In this document: piece after piece, positions 25,871 through 34,022 of the stretch
Position numbering within the stretch: position 1 is the stretch's first letter
How the letters are laid out: each line of letters starts with the position of its first letter
NCBI GenBank assembly: GCA_032229975.1
Contig: JAVXVG010000045.1
Location: forward strand, 1-64,000
Direction: 5' to 3'
Length of the DNA stretch: 64,000 nucleotides
DNA from: JAIVGV01 sp032229975
Lineage (GTDB): Bacteria; Acidobacteriota; Blastocatellia; Pyrinomonadales; Pyrinomonadaceae
The notes under the pieces: model-generated
What the model was told of the DNA's origin: nothing
The model's database searches: none
What the model saw: only the letters and a program-made list of their open reading frames with translations
Position numbers and translations under genes: made by a program

Positions 25871-27781
25871 CATTCTTCGCGGCGTCTCGACGAAGCTCTC
25901 GTGCCAGAGTTCAAAGACGAGGAGCGTCCAGAGGAGTTTGCGATGGTTGGCGGCCCCGCGCTCGTGCTCGTCTTGCAGGCGTGCGACGTAAGCGGGATCA
26001 AAAAGTCCGTGGCGTGCGAGGCGCGCGGGCGAGAGCAGATCACGCGCGAGCGGTCGGAGTCTTCCTTTCAACCACTCGGCGACGGGGACGCCGAAGCCCT
26101 TCTTGCCGCGCCGCGTGACGAACGCGGGCACGAGCGGCGCGATGGCCTTCTTCAAAATATATTTCGTCGTCGATCCGTGAAGCTTATAGTCGGCGGGGAG
26201 CGCGGCGGCGTACTCGAAGACGCGCCGGTCGAGAAACGGCGCGCGCACTTCCAAAGAGACCGCCATGCTCGCGCGATCAACTTTCGTGAGGATGTCTTCG
26301 GCGAGATACAGTTTCGTGTCGAGGTACTGCATCTGCTCGACCGCATCATCGGCATCGCAGTTCGCGAGCAGCGAGCGCGCGTCGGCATAAACGTCCGCGC
26401 GTGTCGCGCGCTTCACTTGATCGTCGAGCAGTTGCTCCTGCGCGGAGGGCGAAAACGATCCGAACCAGATGTGATGGCGCGCAACGTTGTCGTTCGTCTG
26501 CATGCCTTCGACGAAGCGACGCGCTTTGAAGTCGAACGAGAGGTTCTTGGTTTTGACGGGCAGGCGACGGATCGCTGGCTCGACGATCAAGCGACGCAGA
26601 ACGGGCGGCACGCGCTCGTACGCGTCGGCGATCCTGTGACCGTGATACATCTGATAGCCCGCGAAGATTTCGTCGCCGCCGTCGCCGCCGAGGGCCACTG
26701 TGACGTGCTGGCGCGTGAAGCGCGAAAGTAAGTAAGTAGAGACGACCGACGGATCGCTTAAGGGTTCGTCCATCCAAGAGCCGATCTCGCCGACGAGGTC
26801 TGCGGCAAGGTTCGCGCTCAGACGCTCTTCATGATGATCCGTTCCGAGGAAGTCTGCGACGCCGCGCGCGTAGGCCGACTCGTCGAAAGATTTTTCGGCG
26901 AAGGAGATCGAAAATGTTTTAACGGTCGAAGCGGAAGCGCGCACGGCGAGCGCGGCGATTGCCGAAGAATCCACGCCGCCGGAGAGCAACACGCCGAGCG
27001 GCACGTCGGAGACGAGGCGCAGGCGCACGGAGTCGGCGAGCAGCTCGCGCACGCGCTCCGCCGCTTCGTCTTCCGTCGGCGCAGGCGAGAGCTTGCGATA
27101 GCTCGGCTGCCAGTAACGCCAAGTTTCGATCTTTCCATCTTCGAGCGTGAGCGCGTGCGCGGCGGGAAGTTTCTGGATGCCTTCGTAGATCGAGAGCGGT
27201 GCGGGAACATAGTCGAAGGCGAGATATTGACGCAGCGCATCGAGGTTGACGCTTGTCTTGACCGCAGGGTGCGCGAGCAGAACTTTCGGCTCGGAGGCGA
27301 AGAGAAGTTTGCCGCCGAACAGGCCCCAGTAGAGCGGCTTCTCGCCGAAGGGATCGCGCGCGAGGAAGAGTCGGCGACGCGGCGCGTCCCACAGTGCGAA
27401 GGCGAACATCCCGTTGAGATGTTCGAGCATCCGCGTGCCGTGCTCTTCGTAGAGGTGCGGCAAAACTTCCGTATCGGACGCGCTGCGGAAAGTGTGCCCG
27501 CGCGCTTCGAGTTCGCGACGCAAGCTCCGATAGTTGTAAATCTCGCCGTTGAGGACGACGCTCACTTGCCCGCTCTCGTCCGCGACGGGCTGCTCGCCGG
27601 TCTGTAGATCGATAATGGCGAGGCGTCGCATTCCGAGCGCGACGCCCGGCGCGATCATCAGGCCCTCAGAGTCGGGCCCCCTGTGCACCATGCGCGCGCA
27701 CATCGAGCGCAAGAGTTCCGCCGCGCCCTCTTCCGCAGGCGCGTGCGCGTCAATCGTCGCCCATCCGGTGATGCCGCACAT
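25841..27781 (-). CDS. AsnB-type glutamine-dependent amidotransferase (copy 1)
   Basis: A 646-residue class II glutamine amidotransferase. Cys2 (MCGITGW) is the catalytic N-terminal nucleophile of the glutaminase domain, with RRLAIIDLQTGEQPV and NGEIYNYRSLR following. The synthetase domain has the PP-loop SGGVDSSAIAAL, which binds ATP, and GGDGGDEIFAGYQ. In surface-glycan clusters such enzymes (exosortase/WbpS-like asparagine synthases) amidate uronic acids or other carboxyl groups rather than aspartate; that role is inferred from context. A second, diverged copy lies at 35.1-37.0 kb. The C-terminal EVRG is encoded by the heptanucleotide hairpin. Confidence 0.9.
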   Translation of the reverse strand: MCGITGWATIDAHAPAEEGAAELLRSMCARMVHRGPDSEGLMIAPGVALGMRRLAIIDLQTGEQPVADESGQVSVVLNGEIYNYRSLRRELEARGHTFRSASDTEVLPHLYEEHGTRMLEHLNGMFAFALWDAPRRRLFLARDPFGEKPLYWGLFGGKLLFASEPKVLLAHPAVKTSVNLDALRQYLAFDYVPAPLSIYEGIQKLPAAHALTLEDGKIETWRYWQPSYRKLSPAPTEDEAAERVRELLADSVRLRLVSDVPLGVLLSGGVDSSAIAALAVRASASTVKTFSISFAEKSFDESAYARGVADFLGTDHHEERLSANLAADLVGEIGSWMDEPLSDPSVVSTYLLSRFTRQHVTVALGGDGGDEIFAGYQMYHGHRIADAYERVPPVLRRLIVEPAIRRLPVKTKNLSFDFKARRFVEGMQTNDNVARHHIWFGSFSPSAQEQLLDDQVKRATRADVYADARSLLANCDADDAVEQMQYLDTKLYLAEDILTKVDRASMAVSLEVRAPFLDRRVFEYAAALPADYKLHGSTTKYILKKAIAPLVPAFVTRRGKKGFGVPVAEWLKGRLRPLARDLLSPARLARHGLFDPAYVARLQDEHERGAANHRKLLWTLLVFELWHESFVETPRRMEEQKIEVRG

Positions 27782-27784
27782 GGA

Positions 27785-27858
27785 AGCGATGAACGATGAA
27801 CGATGAACGATGAGTTAGAGCGTTTCACTCTTGACTCATCACTCGTCACTCATCACTT
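27785..27858. repeat. Heptanucleotide-repeat hairpin, copy 5
   Basis: The left arm has four GATGAAC/GATGAG units in tandem and AGTTAGAG. The right arm has CTCATCA-CTCGTCA-CTCATCA, again 7-bp units. It lies between asparagine synthase copy 1 and the GT2 gene, and the GT2 stop codon is the TGA of its right arm. Confidence 0.75.
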
Positions 27859-28887
27859 TTCCTCAAACCCGATCTTTTCTCTCACCGCGTAGATCGGTTT
27901 CGCCTGCGACTCGTGGTAGGTGCGCACCTGCATCTCTGCGAGCAGGCCCATCAAGAAGAACTGCACGCCGACGGCGAACATGACGATGGTGAGGACGGGC
28001 AGAGGCGTCTGCACGAAGTCGGCGCGATGGATCAGCTTCCAGTAGATGGCGAGCAGGCCCGCGAACGCAGAGACGAGGAAGGCCACCATGCCGCACGAGC
28101 CGAAGACGTAGAGCGGCTTCGTCTGATACGACGCCATGAACTTGATCGTGACGAGATCGAAGACGACTTTGAGCGTGCGCGAGAGTCCATACTTAGAGAC
28201 GCCCATTGTGCGCGCGTGATGCTCGACGGGAATCTCCGCGACGCGCGCTCCGGCCCACGATGCGTAGATCGGGATGAAGCGATGCATCTCGCCGTAGAGC
28301 TTCACGTCCTTGAGCACGTCGCGGCGATAGGCTTTCAGCGAGCAGCCGTAGTCGTGCAAGGGCACGCCACCGATGAAAGAGATGATGCGGTTGGCGATCA
28401 TCGACGGAATCTTGCGCGTGACCATCTTGTCCTGACGATTCTTGCGCCAGCCCGAGACAACGTCATAGCCTTCATCTAATTTCGCGAGCAGACGCTTGAT
28501 GTCCGCCGGATCGTTTTGCAGGTCTGCATCCATCGGGACGAGGACGCGGCCGCGCGCCGCATCGATCCCCGCGCTCATCGCGGCGGTCTGACCGTAGTTG
28601 CGTCTGAGAGAGATCACGCGCACGCGCGCGTCGGCGGCGGCGATCTCTCGCAGCACGTTGAGGCTTCCGTCGGTCGAGCCGTCATCGACGTAGATGACCT
28701 CCGCCGCAAGCCCGATCTCAGAGAGAGCCGCGCGCATCTTCTCGTGGAGCGGGCGCAAGTTCGGCTCCTCGTTCAAGACCGGCAGGAAGACGGAGATGGC
28801 CGGTCGCGAACGTTCATCGCGGTCGCCGTCGCGCGCGACATTAGTTGCACGCGTGTTCGTAGTCTCTTCCTCGATAACTTTCATCAT
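27853..28887 (-). CDS. GT2-family glycosyltransferase with two C-terminal membrane helices (DPM1/ArnC-like)
   Basis: A 344-residue family 2 glycosyltransferase. After a ~35-residue polar N-terminal extension, the GT-A fold begins at AISVFLPVLNEEPNL. It continues with YVDDGSTDGSL, the DxD-like PMDADLQNDP and the RKIPSMIANRIISF / GCSLKAYRR segments characteristic of polyprenyl-phosphate glycosyltransferases. Two hydrophobic helices end the protein (FGSCGMVAFLVSAFAGLLA and VLTIVMFAVGVQFFLMGLL). It should load a sugar onto a polyprenyl phosphate at the inner membrane. The ATG (28887; a second at 28884) overlaps the stop of the upstream methyltransferase by four bases. A longer open frame to 29202 is just the methyltransferase gene in another frame. 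Confidence 0.9.
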   Translation of the reverse strand: MMKVIEEETTNTRATNVARDGDRDERSRPAISVFLPVLNEEPNLRPLHEKMRAALSEIGLAAEVIYVDDGSTDGSLNVLREIAAADARVRVISLRRNYGQTAAMSAGIDAARGRVLVPMDADLQNDPADIKRLLAKLDEGYDVVSGWRKNRQDKMVTRKIPSMIANRIISFIGGVPLHDYGCSLKAYRRDVLKDVKLYGEMHRFIPIYASWAGARVAEIPVEHHARTMGVSKYGLSRTLKVVFDLVTIKFMASYQTKPLYVFGSCGMVAFLVSAFAGLLAIYWKLIHRADFVQTPLPVLTIVMFAVGVQFFLMGLLAEMQVRTYHESQAKPIYAVREKIGFEEK

Positions 28888-29678
28888 TGTTCTTTGCGCG
28901 CGATGACGACCGCCGAGACGCCGAAGGGGAGACTGCGGCGACGCAGCCAGTGACGCTCCGCGCCGAAGACGCGACCGAGTGCGCCGTTCAAAGCAGGCAC
29001 GTTGACGTTGTTCTCCGTCGCGGGCCGGAGACGGAGCGCGCGCATCAACAGTCGTCCCGCGAGGATGGGCACGAAGAAGGTCAGGTTCGCGTAGGTGGCC
29101 CTCTCGACCGTGAGCCCGGCCCGTTCGACCGTCGCACGCAGTTCGGGAAGCCGGTAGCGGCGACGGTGGTTGCTCACATCGTCCTGCACGCCCCAGAGCC
29201 ACATGAAAGCTGGAACGTAGAGCAGCGCGCGGCCACCGGGCTTGAGCACGCGCCGCGCTTCCGAGAGTCCCGCAACATCGTCGTCGAGATGTTCGACCAC
29301 GTCGAGCGCGGTAACGAGATCGAAAGTGTCGTCGGCGAAGGGCAGAGACTCCGCCGCGCCGCGCCGCACGTCGCGAAGTCCGCGCGCGCGACAGAACGAG
29401 AGCGCGTCTTCGGAGATGTCAACGCCTGCGGCTTCGCCGAAGCGCGAGAGCAGTTCGAGGTTCGCGCCCGTACCGCAGCCCACATCGAGAATGCGCGGTC
29501 GCTCGCCCGCGCTCAACTTCAACTCCGAGACGATCTGAGTGACGAAGCTCTCGATGATCTGGCGACGGCCGGCGAACCACCAGTGAGAGTCCTCAACCTC
29601 GCGCATGACGGCGTAGGTGTGCGGCTGCATCTCGCGCGGGAGCGCGTTCGCCGTCGCTGGTTCGATCTCACTCGCCAT
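28884..29678 (-). CDS. Class I SAM-dependent methyltransferase (1 of 3 in cluster)
   Basis: A 264-residue methyltransferase starting MASEIEPATANALPREMQPH, with ESFVTQIVSEL before the SAM-binding motif I ILDVGCGTGANLELLSRFG, then LVTALDVVEHLDDD and GGRALLYVPAFMWLWG. The C-terminal half (FVPILAGRLLMRALRLRP) is partly hydrophobic and basic and may sit on the membrane. The stop overlaps the start of the GT2 gene by 4 bases and its start overlaps the preceding methyltransferase gene by 11 bases, so all three are tightly coupled. Methylation of a glycan or its lipid carrier is likely from context; the acceptor is unknown. Confidence 0.85.
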   Translation of the reverse strand: MASEIEPATANALPREMQPHTYAVMREVEDSHWWFAGRRQIIESFVTQIVSELKLSAGERPRILDVGCGTGANLELLSRFGEAAGVDISEDALSFCRARGLRDVRRGAAESLPFADDTFDLVTALDVVEHLDDDVAGLSEARRVLKPGGRALLYVPAFMWLWGVQDDVSNHRRRYRLPELRATVERAGLTVERATYANLTFFVPILAGRLLMRALRLRPATENNVNVPALNGALGRVFGAERHWLRRRSLPFGVSAVVIARKEQ

Positions 29679-30699
29679 CTTTGCCGCCCACGCGCCCGAA
29701 GCCGCGCCAACTGTTTTGATTGTGCCAGCCGATCACGATCTCCGTCGCGCCGATCTCGCGCCACCACTCTTCAAACTCCGCGCGCGCGACGTAGAAGGCC
29801 GTGGGCGCGACCAAGTGATCGAAGACTATCGTGTGCTGCTCGCGCCAGCCGAAACGCGCGAGGTGTTTGAGGTAATCATTGTAGAACAAACGACGCGCAA
29901 AAGCCTGCGTGCGCGGCTCGCGATTGAGCGGAGCATAGACGAGCTTCGTCGCAACGTAGAGAGCTGCGGTCGGCAGTTTCGAGAGGTGCAGCAGAGTGCG
30001 CTGGCCCATGCGCGAGGTCAACTGCTCGCGCACCGGCGAGACGAAGCGCGTGATCCACTCGTTGTTCTCCGCGCCGTAAACCCAAGCCGAAAGGTGGCCC
30101 CCCTCGCGCACGCGGCGAGACAAGGCGACGAAGCCTGCGCGCGGATCGGGGAGATGATGAAGCACGCCGACCGAGAAGGCATAGTCGAACGCGCGTGCTT
30201 TCAGTGGAAGATGATAGATGTCCGCTTGAACGACGTGCGCGTTCGCGAGATCGCGCGTTGTCTCATATGCGACATCAACCGCGTCGCTCAGGTCAACGCC
30301 GACGACCTCGCGCGCCCCCCACTGCGCCGCGAGTCGCGTGTGCCGGCCCTTACCGCAACCGCCTTCGAGCACGCGCTTGCCACGGAAGAATTGCGGCGCG
30401 ACGGGAGCGATCCAGCCGAGGAACTGCTCGCCGTAAAGCTCATCCGACTGCGTGAAGTGCTGCCACTGCCAGCCGAAGTTCTCTGCGGTCGAAGCCTTGT
30501 CCGGTTCGATCTCGCCTGCGTCCGCGAAGCGCGGCACGCCCCGCCGCACTGAGAACTTGCGCGCGCACGCCTCACAACTCAACCGGCCCTCGACGATCTC
30601 TCGCCACCCGCGCGACTCATCCACCTGCGCGACCACCGACAAACGCAACTCGCCGCCGCAAGACGGGCACGCGAGAAGTTGTAGCAGTCGCTCTTTCAT
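29668..30699 (-). CDS. Methyltransferase with N-terminal zinc-ribbon (Trm112-like) domain (2 of 3)
   Basis: A 343-residue two-part protein. Residues 1-60 form a Trm112-like zinc ribbon with CPSCGG and CEACARKFSV. The class I methyltransferase domain follows: VLEGGCGKGRHTRLAAQWG for SAM binding (glycines in GGCGKG), VVGVDLSDAV, and FDYAFSVGVLHHLPDP. The C-terminal third (SKLPTAALYVATKLVY, PLNREPRTQAF) is less conserved. This layout is common among polysaccharide-cluster methyltransferases. Overlaps the next methyltransferase by 11 bases. Substrate unknown. Confidence 0.87.
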   Translation of the reverse strand: MKERLLQLLACPSCGGELRLSVVAQVDESRGWREIVEGRLSCEACARKFSVRRGVPRFADAGEIEPDKASTAENFGWQWQHFTQSDELYGEQFLGWIAPVAPQFFRGKRVLEGGCGKGRHTRLAAQWGAREVVGVDLSDAVDVAYETTRDLANAHVVQADIYHLPLKARAFDYAFSVGVLHHLPDPRAGFVALSRRVREGGHLSAWVYGAENNEWITRFVSPVREQLTSRMGQRTLLHLSKLPTAALYVATKLVYAPLNREPRTQAFARRLFYNDYLKHLARFGWREQHTIVFDHLVAPTAFYVARAEFEEWWREIGATEIVIGWHNQNSWRGFGRVGGKDGE

Positions 30700-30705
30700 A
30701 AAAGC

Positions 30706-30783
30706 AGAGGCGAGAGATCGAAGGTTAGAGATCGGTAAAAGCTTCTTAATACCAACCTCTGATCTCTAACCTCTAACCTCTGT
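30706..30783. repeat. Heptanucleotide-repeat hairpin, copy 6
   Basis: The left arm AGAGGCGAGAGATCGAAGG, ending in TAAAAG, pairs with the right arm that starts CTTCTTAATACCAACCTCTG. The right arm then has the 7-bp repeats CTCTAAC-CTCTAAC-CTCTG. The end of the leftward epimerase gene (EVRG and stop) lies in the right arm, exactly as in copy 4. Confidence 0.75.
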
Positions 30784-31731
30784 CTCGTTGAACCATTGGA
30801 CGAAGCGGCGGATGCCCTCTTCGATCTGCGTGGTGGGATTGTAGCCGAGCAGTTGCCGCGCCTTCGAGATGTCGGCGAAGGTCTGCGGCACGTCGCCGGG
30901 CTGCATGGGCTGCCTATCAATCTGGGCCTCTCGACCGAGTTCGCGCTCTAAGAGAGAGATCAACTCCCTGAGTTCGACCGTGCGCGACTCGCCGAGATTG
31001 ATCGCCTCAAACGCCGTCGCATGGTAGTCGATGGCCGAGCGCACGCCGTCGATGATGTCGTCGATGTATGTGTAGTCGCGCCGCGTCGTGCCGTCGCCGA
31101 AGACCGGGATGGGCCGGCCCGCCGAGATCAGTCGCGCGAACTTGTGTATAGCGAGATCGGGCCGCTGGCGCGCGCCGTACACTGTGAAGAAACGGAGCGC
31201 GACGCAGCGCACGCCGTAGAGATGCGCGTAAACATGGCACAGGTGCTCGCCCGCAGCTTTCGTCGCGGCGTAAGGCGAGATGGGTTGACGGATCGGATCG
31301 TCCTCGCCGAACGGAACTTTCGCGTTGATGCCATAGACGGACGACGACGAGCCGAAGACGAACTGCTTGATGTTATTCGCGCGCGCGAGTTCCAACAGGT
31401 GGAGCGTGCCCGTGACGTTCGTCTCATTGTAGAGCAGGGGCTCTGCGAGCGACGGACGCACGCCCGCGCGCGCGGCGAGGTGTGTGATGCAGTCGAAGTT
31501 CGTTTCGGCGAAGACGCGTTCGAGCGCGTTGCGGTCGCGGATGTCGGCTTCGGTCAGTCGGAAGCGATCATCCTCGGCGTGCGCGGCGACGTTGGCGCGC
31601 TTTCGTGCCGGGTCGTAGAAGTCGTTGAAGTCATCGACGACGTGGACGCGCCACACGCCTTCGGCGAGCAAACGATCAACGAGGTGCGAGCCGATGAAGC
31701 CCGCGCCTCCCGTCACGAGAATATTTTTCAT
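30766..31731 (-). CDS. NAD-dependent nucleotide-sugar epimerase (UDP-glucuronate 4-epimerase-like)
   Basis: A 321-residue extended SDR epimerase. The NAD motif ILVTGGAGFIGSHLVDRLL begins at residue 3. The catalytic triad is in FGSSSSVYG and YAATKAAGEH (Tyr-x-x-x-Lys), and LRFFTVYGARQRPDLAIHKF is typical of UDP-glucuronate or UDP-galactose 4-epimerases. The ATG at 31731 is preferred to a TTG nine bases upstream because it begins the first beta strand. It should supply UDP-galacturonate or a related sugar for the glycan, which would fit with amidation by the AsnB-like enzymes; this link is inference. The last residues TEVRG come from the hairpin repeat. Confidence 0.87.
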   Translation of the reverse strand: MKNILVTGGAGFIGSHLVDRLLAEGVWRVHVVDDFNDFYDPARKRANVAAHAEDDRFRLTEADIRDRNALERVFAETNFDCITHLAARAGVRPSLAEPLLYNETNVTGTLHLLELARANNIKQFVFGSSSSVYGINAKVPFGEDDPIRQPISPYAATKAAGEHLCHVYAHLYGVRCVALRFFTVYGARQRPDLAIHKFARLISAGRPIPVFGDGTTRRDYTYIDDIIDGVRSAIDYHATAFEAINLGESRTVELRELISLLERELGREAQIDRQPMQPGDVPQTFADISKARQLLGYNPTTQIEEGIRRFVQWFNETEVRG

Positions 31732-31800
31732 GTCGCTCAAACTGTTCGTCGTCTCGCGGCCACTCGCACATTCGAGACCGTCGCAAACACGCGGGCCGTC

Positions 31801-32712
31801 TTACGCCTTCGAGTGGCCCGCCTTGCGCGCGTAAATCCAGAGATGCCAGCCCCAGCGCGCGGCGAGTTTCGCTTCGACTGTGCGCGGCAAGATGCTCCCC
31901 AAAATCGGCAGCCAACGCTTGTTCAGAAAGTGCGTCGCGAGTTCGACCCCGGCGAAATCTTTGAAGAGCGCGCGGGCCTCTTTGCGCGAATAGACGCGCG
32001 TCAGAGGATTGCCCGCGCCGTCCGTGTTACGACTCAAAAACTCTGCGGACGAAAGATAGCTGCGTTGATCTTCTTTGATGCGCGCGGCGTGCTCGCGCAG
32101 AGAAGCGACGGGCTCGCGCGTTAAGAGATGCGCGACGCGCAAGCCCGCCTCGTTGTGCAACAGGCGCGCGCCCGCGCGACGAAGCAAGGAGATGTTGACG
32201 CGATAGTTATAAGAGTCTCGATGATAGAGCATGACGACGGCCCGGCCCGCAGGCTTGAGCACGCGATGAACTTCTTGAATCGCGCGCGCCGTGTCGGGCG
32301 TGTGATGCAGGACGCCGTGCGAATAGACGAGATCGAAAGTCTCGTCGGCGAAGTCCAAGTTCTCCGCGTCAGCCGTGCGAAACTCGCCCGCCAAGTCTTG
32401 CAGCTCGAAGTTGCGCCGCGCGAGTGAGACCGCCGCTTCGGTGAGATCGACGCCCGTATAGTCTGCGCCCGCGCGCGCGAACTGCGCGCCGTCCGTTCCC
32501 AGACCGCATCCGATCTCAAGCACGCGCAAGCCCCGCGCCGCATCGAAGCCCGCCGCCGCAGGGATGTGCCACTCCTTCGCATAACGATGCGCCTCGACGC
32601 GCTCATAGAAGACGCGCGTGCCCGCAGGCGCATCCGCAAACTTCGTCCCACAAGGGTTCGCCTGCCAGAACTCGCGCACGCGCGCTTTCAGATTTTGATT
32701 GACTTGCTCCAT
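31801..32712 (-). CDS. Class I SAM-dependent methyltransferase (3 of 3 in cluster)
   Basis: A 303-residue methyltransferase opening MEQVNQNLKARVREFWQANP with CGTKFADA. The SAM motif is VLEIGCGLGTDGAQFARAGA, followed by YTGVDLTEAAVSLARRNFE, FDLVYSHGVLHHTPDT and GRAVVMLYHRDSYNYRVNIS. The C-terminal ~120 residues are helical and basic (FLNKRWLPILGSILPRTVEA). It is the first gene of this part of the leftward cluster. The spacing to the epimerase downstream is 69 bases. The acceptor is presumably a sugar of the surface polysaccharide. Confidence 0.87.
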   Translation of the reverse strand: MEQVNQNLKARVREFWQANPCGTKFADAPAGTRVFYERVEAHRYAKEWHIPAAAGFDAARGLRVLEIGCGLGTDGAQFARAGADYTGVDLTEAAVSLARRNFELQDLAGEFRTADAENLDFADETFDLVYSHGVLHHTPDTARAIQEVHRVLKPAGRAVVMLYHRDSYNYRVNISLLRRAGARLLHNEAGLRVAHLLTREPVASLREHAARIKEDQRSYLSSAEFLSRNTDGAGNPLTRVYSRKEARALFKDFAGVELATHFLNKRWLPILGSILPRTVEAKLAARWGWHLWIYARKAGHSKA

Positions 32713-32849
32713 CCCACACAGACTACGGCGTCACTGTCACGCGAAAAGCGAAAAGTTAGCACGCCGCTTGAATCGCTCACAAGCGCGCGTGCGGAGAACG
32801 GCAACAATGGTTTTACTTTCCCTCAACCGCCGCTCAAGTATATGCTCTA

Positions 32850-33426
32850 AGGACGCATACCAAATACCGAAGTACTTGCGTCTCTGCCGGGATTTAGATT
32901 CTGCGAATTATTGTTCGATATTAATAAGTATCAAGAAGTTCAAGAACGCGTCGATAGGTTACTTGACTGGGGCAGCGAGCATCCTGCTTTACTTGATACG
33001 GCTTTACAGAAGCTATTGATAGGACGCCTTTATCTAATTCGCTCTCAGCAGAACGAAGGAAGGGGCGTTTCTAAAGCCTTAGAAGCTCTTAATGAATCTG
33101 TAAACAAATTACGACAGGCTGGACAGCGCGACCGACTTCCTCTCGCACTATTAGCGCGTGCAGAAACACAGAGGGTCTTATATGAATTCGGACGGGCTCA
33201 AGCTGATCTTGACGAAGCTATGAATATCGTCACCAGCGGCGATATGAATCTCTACCAAGCTGATTGCCATTTGGGATACGCGCGGCTTTATCTGGCGCAG
33301 GGTGATAGGGAGAGGGCGCGGGAGAGTTGGGAGAAGGCGCGGGAGATGATTGAGCGGATGGGGTATCACAGGCGGGACGGGGACGTGCGGGAGATTGAGG
33401 AGCAGTTGAAGGCGGCGGGCGGGTGA
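32850..33426 (+). pseudogene. C-terminal remnant of a TPR-repeat protein
   Basis: From a stop at about 32849 the frame reads VLASLPGFRFCELLFDINKY, EVQERVDRLLDWGS, then helical TPR pairs (ALLARAETQRVLYEFGRAQA, GYARLYLAQGDRERARESWE) to a stop at 33426. Such segments normally follow long N-terminal TPR or NTPase parts. Here nothing upstream continues it, and no ATG or ribosome site is found; the first possible start is a TTG at 32911. The base composition drops to lower GC at the 5' part and climbs at the 3' end. I read it as a truncated remnant, though a short expressed protein from the TTG cannot be excluded. Confidence 0.6.
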
Positions 33427-33672
33427 GAGGGGTTGGCGGGCGGGGTTAGTTTCCTTTGTGGGTTCTCTTCTGAGCGCGAGCGGTCGCGCTCTTTTCTTTG
33501 TCAAAGAAGATGGGCGGGTCGGCGGGCTGGCGTCTGGGCGCGGGACGTGGCTCGCACGAGGCGGCGGGCGGTGGCGCGCGGCGGCATAACGCGAGTTTGC
33601 CGGACAAAAGGCTAGAGTTTGCGTCCGTTGGAGTGTTCTGAGCCGCCGGGGGCGGGAATTTTGCGGTCGGAG

Positions 33673-33987
33673 TTGCGAGTGCGGGCTTGGGAGTCGCAAC
33701 TTCAGGTCTTGGACTTGCAACTCCGACCTTCGGAGTTGCAAGTCTGTGTCTCGGAGTTGCAACTCCCAGCCCCGGAGTTGCAACTCCGAGGCTTGAACGT
33801 GCAGCTCCAAGTCTCGGAGTTGCGATTCCAAGCCTCGGAGTTACAAGTTCAAGTCTTGGAGCTACAAGTTCAAGCCTTAGAGTTGCACGTTCAAGCCTCG
33901 GAGTAGCAAGTTCATGCTTCGGACTTACAACTCCGGGTCACGGAGTTGCAAGTCCGAGCTTGGGAGTTACGACTCCTGAGAGTGAAG
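33673..33987. repeat. 21-bp-period palindromic tandem array 2 (fifteen units)
   Basis: Fifteen units of exactly 21 bases run from 33673 to 33987 without a break. A typical unit reads TTGCAAGTCCAAGCCTCGGA plus G. Junctions form the palindrome GGAGTTGCAACTCC or variants. All three frames on several strands are open, giving heptad-like peptides (ELQLRxx), which follows from the period of seven codons. It occupies most of the gene-free stretch 33427-34022. The first ~240 bases of that stretch are GC-rich with nothing I can recognise. It shares the 21-bp period and TTG/TTA anchor of the array at 9.7 kb. Confidence 0.85.
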
Positions 33988-34022
33988 CTGACCTGCTGGC
34001 GTCCGTGGCGTCGCGTGCGCGC

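Noticed and set aside
28888..29202. N-terminal extension of the GT2 gene by 105 residues
   Set aside because: The extra part lies within the methyltransferase gene in another frame and is Arg-rich without similarity; the ATG overlap at 28884-28887 is the natural start.
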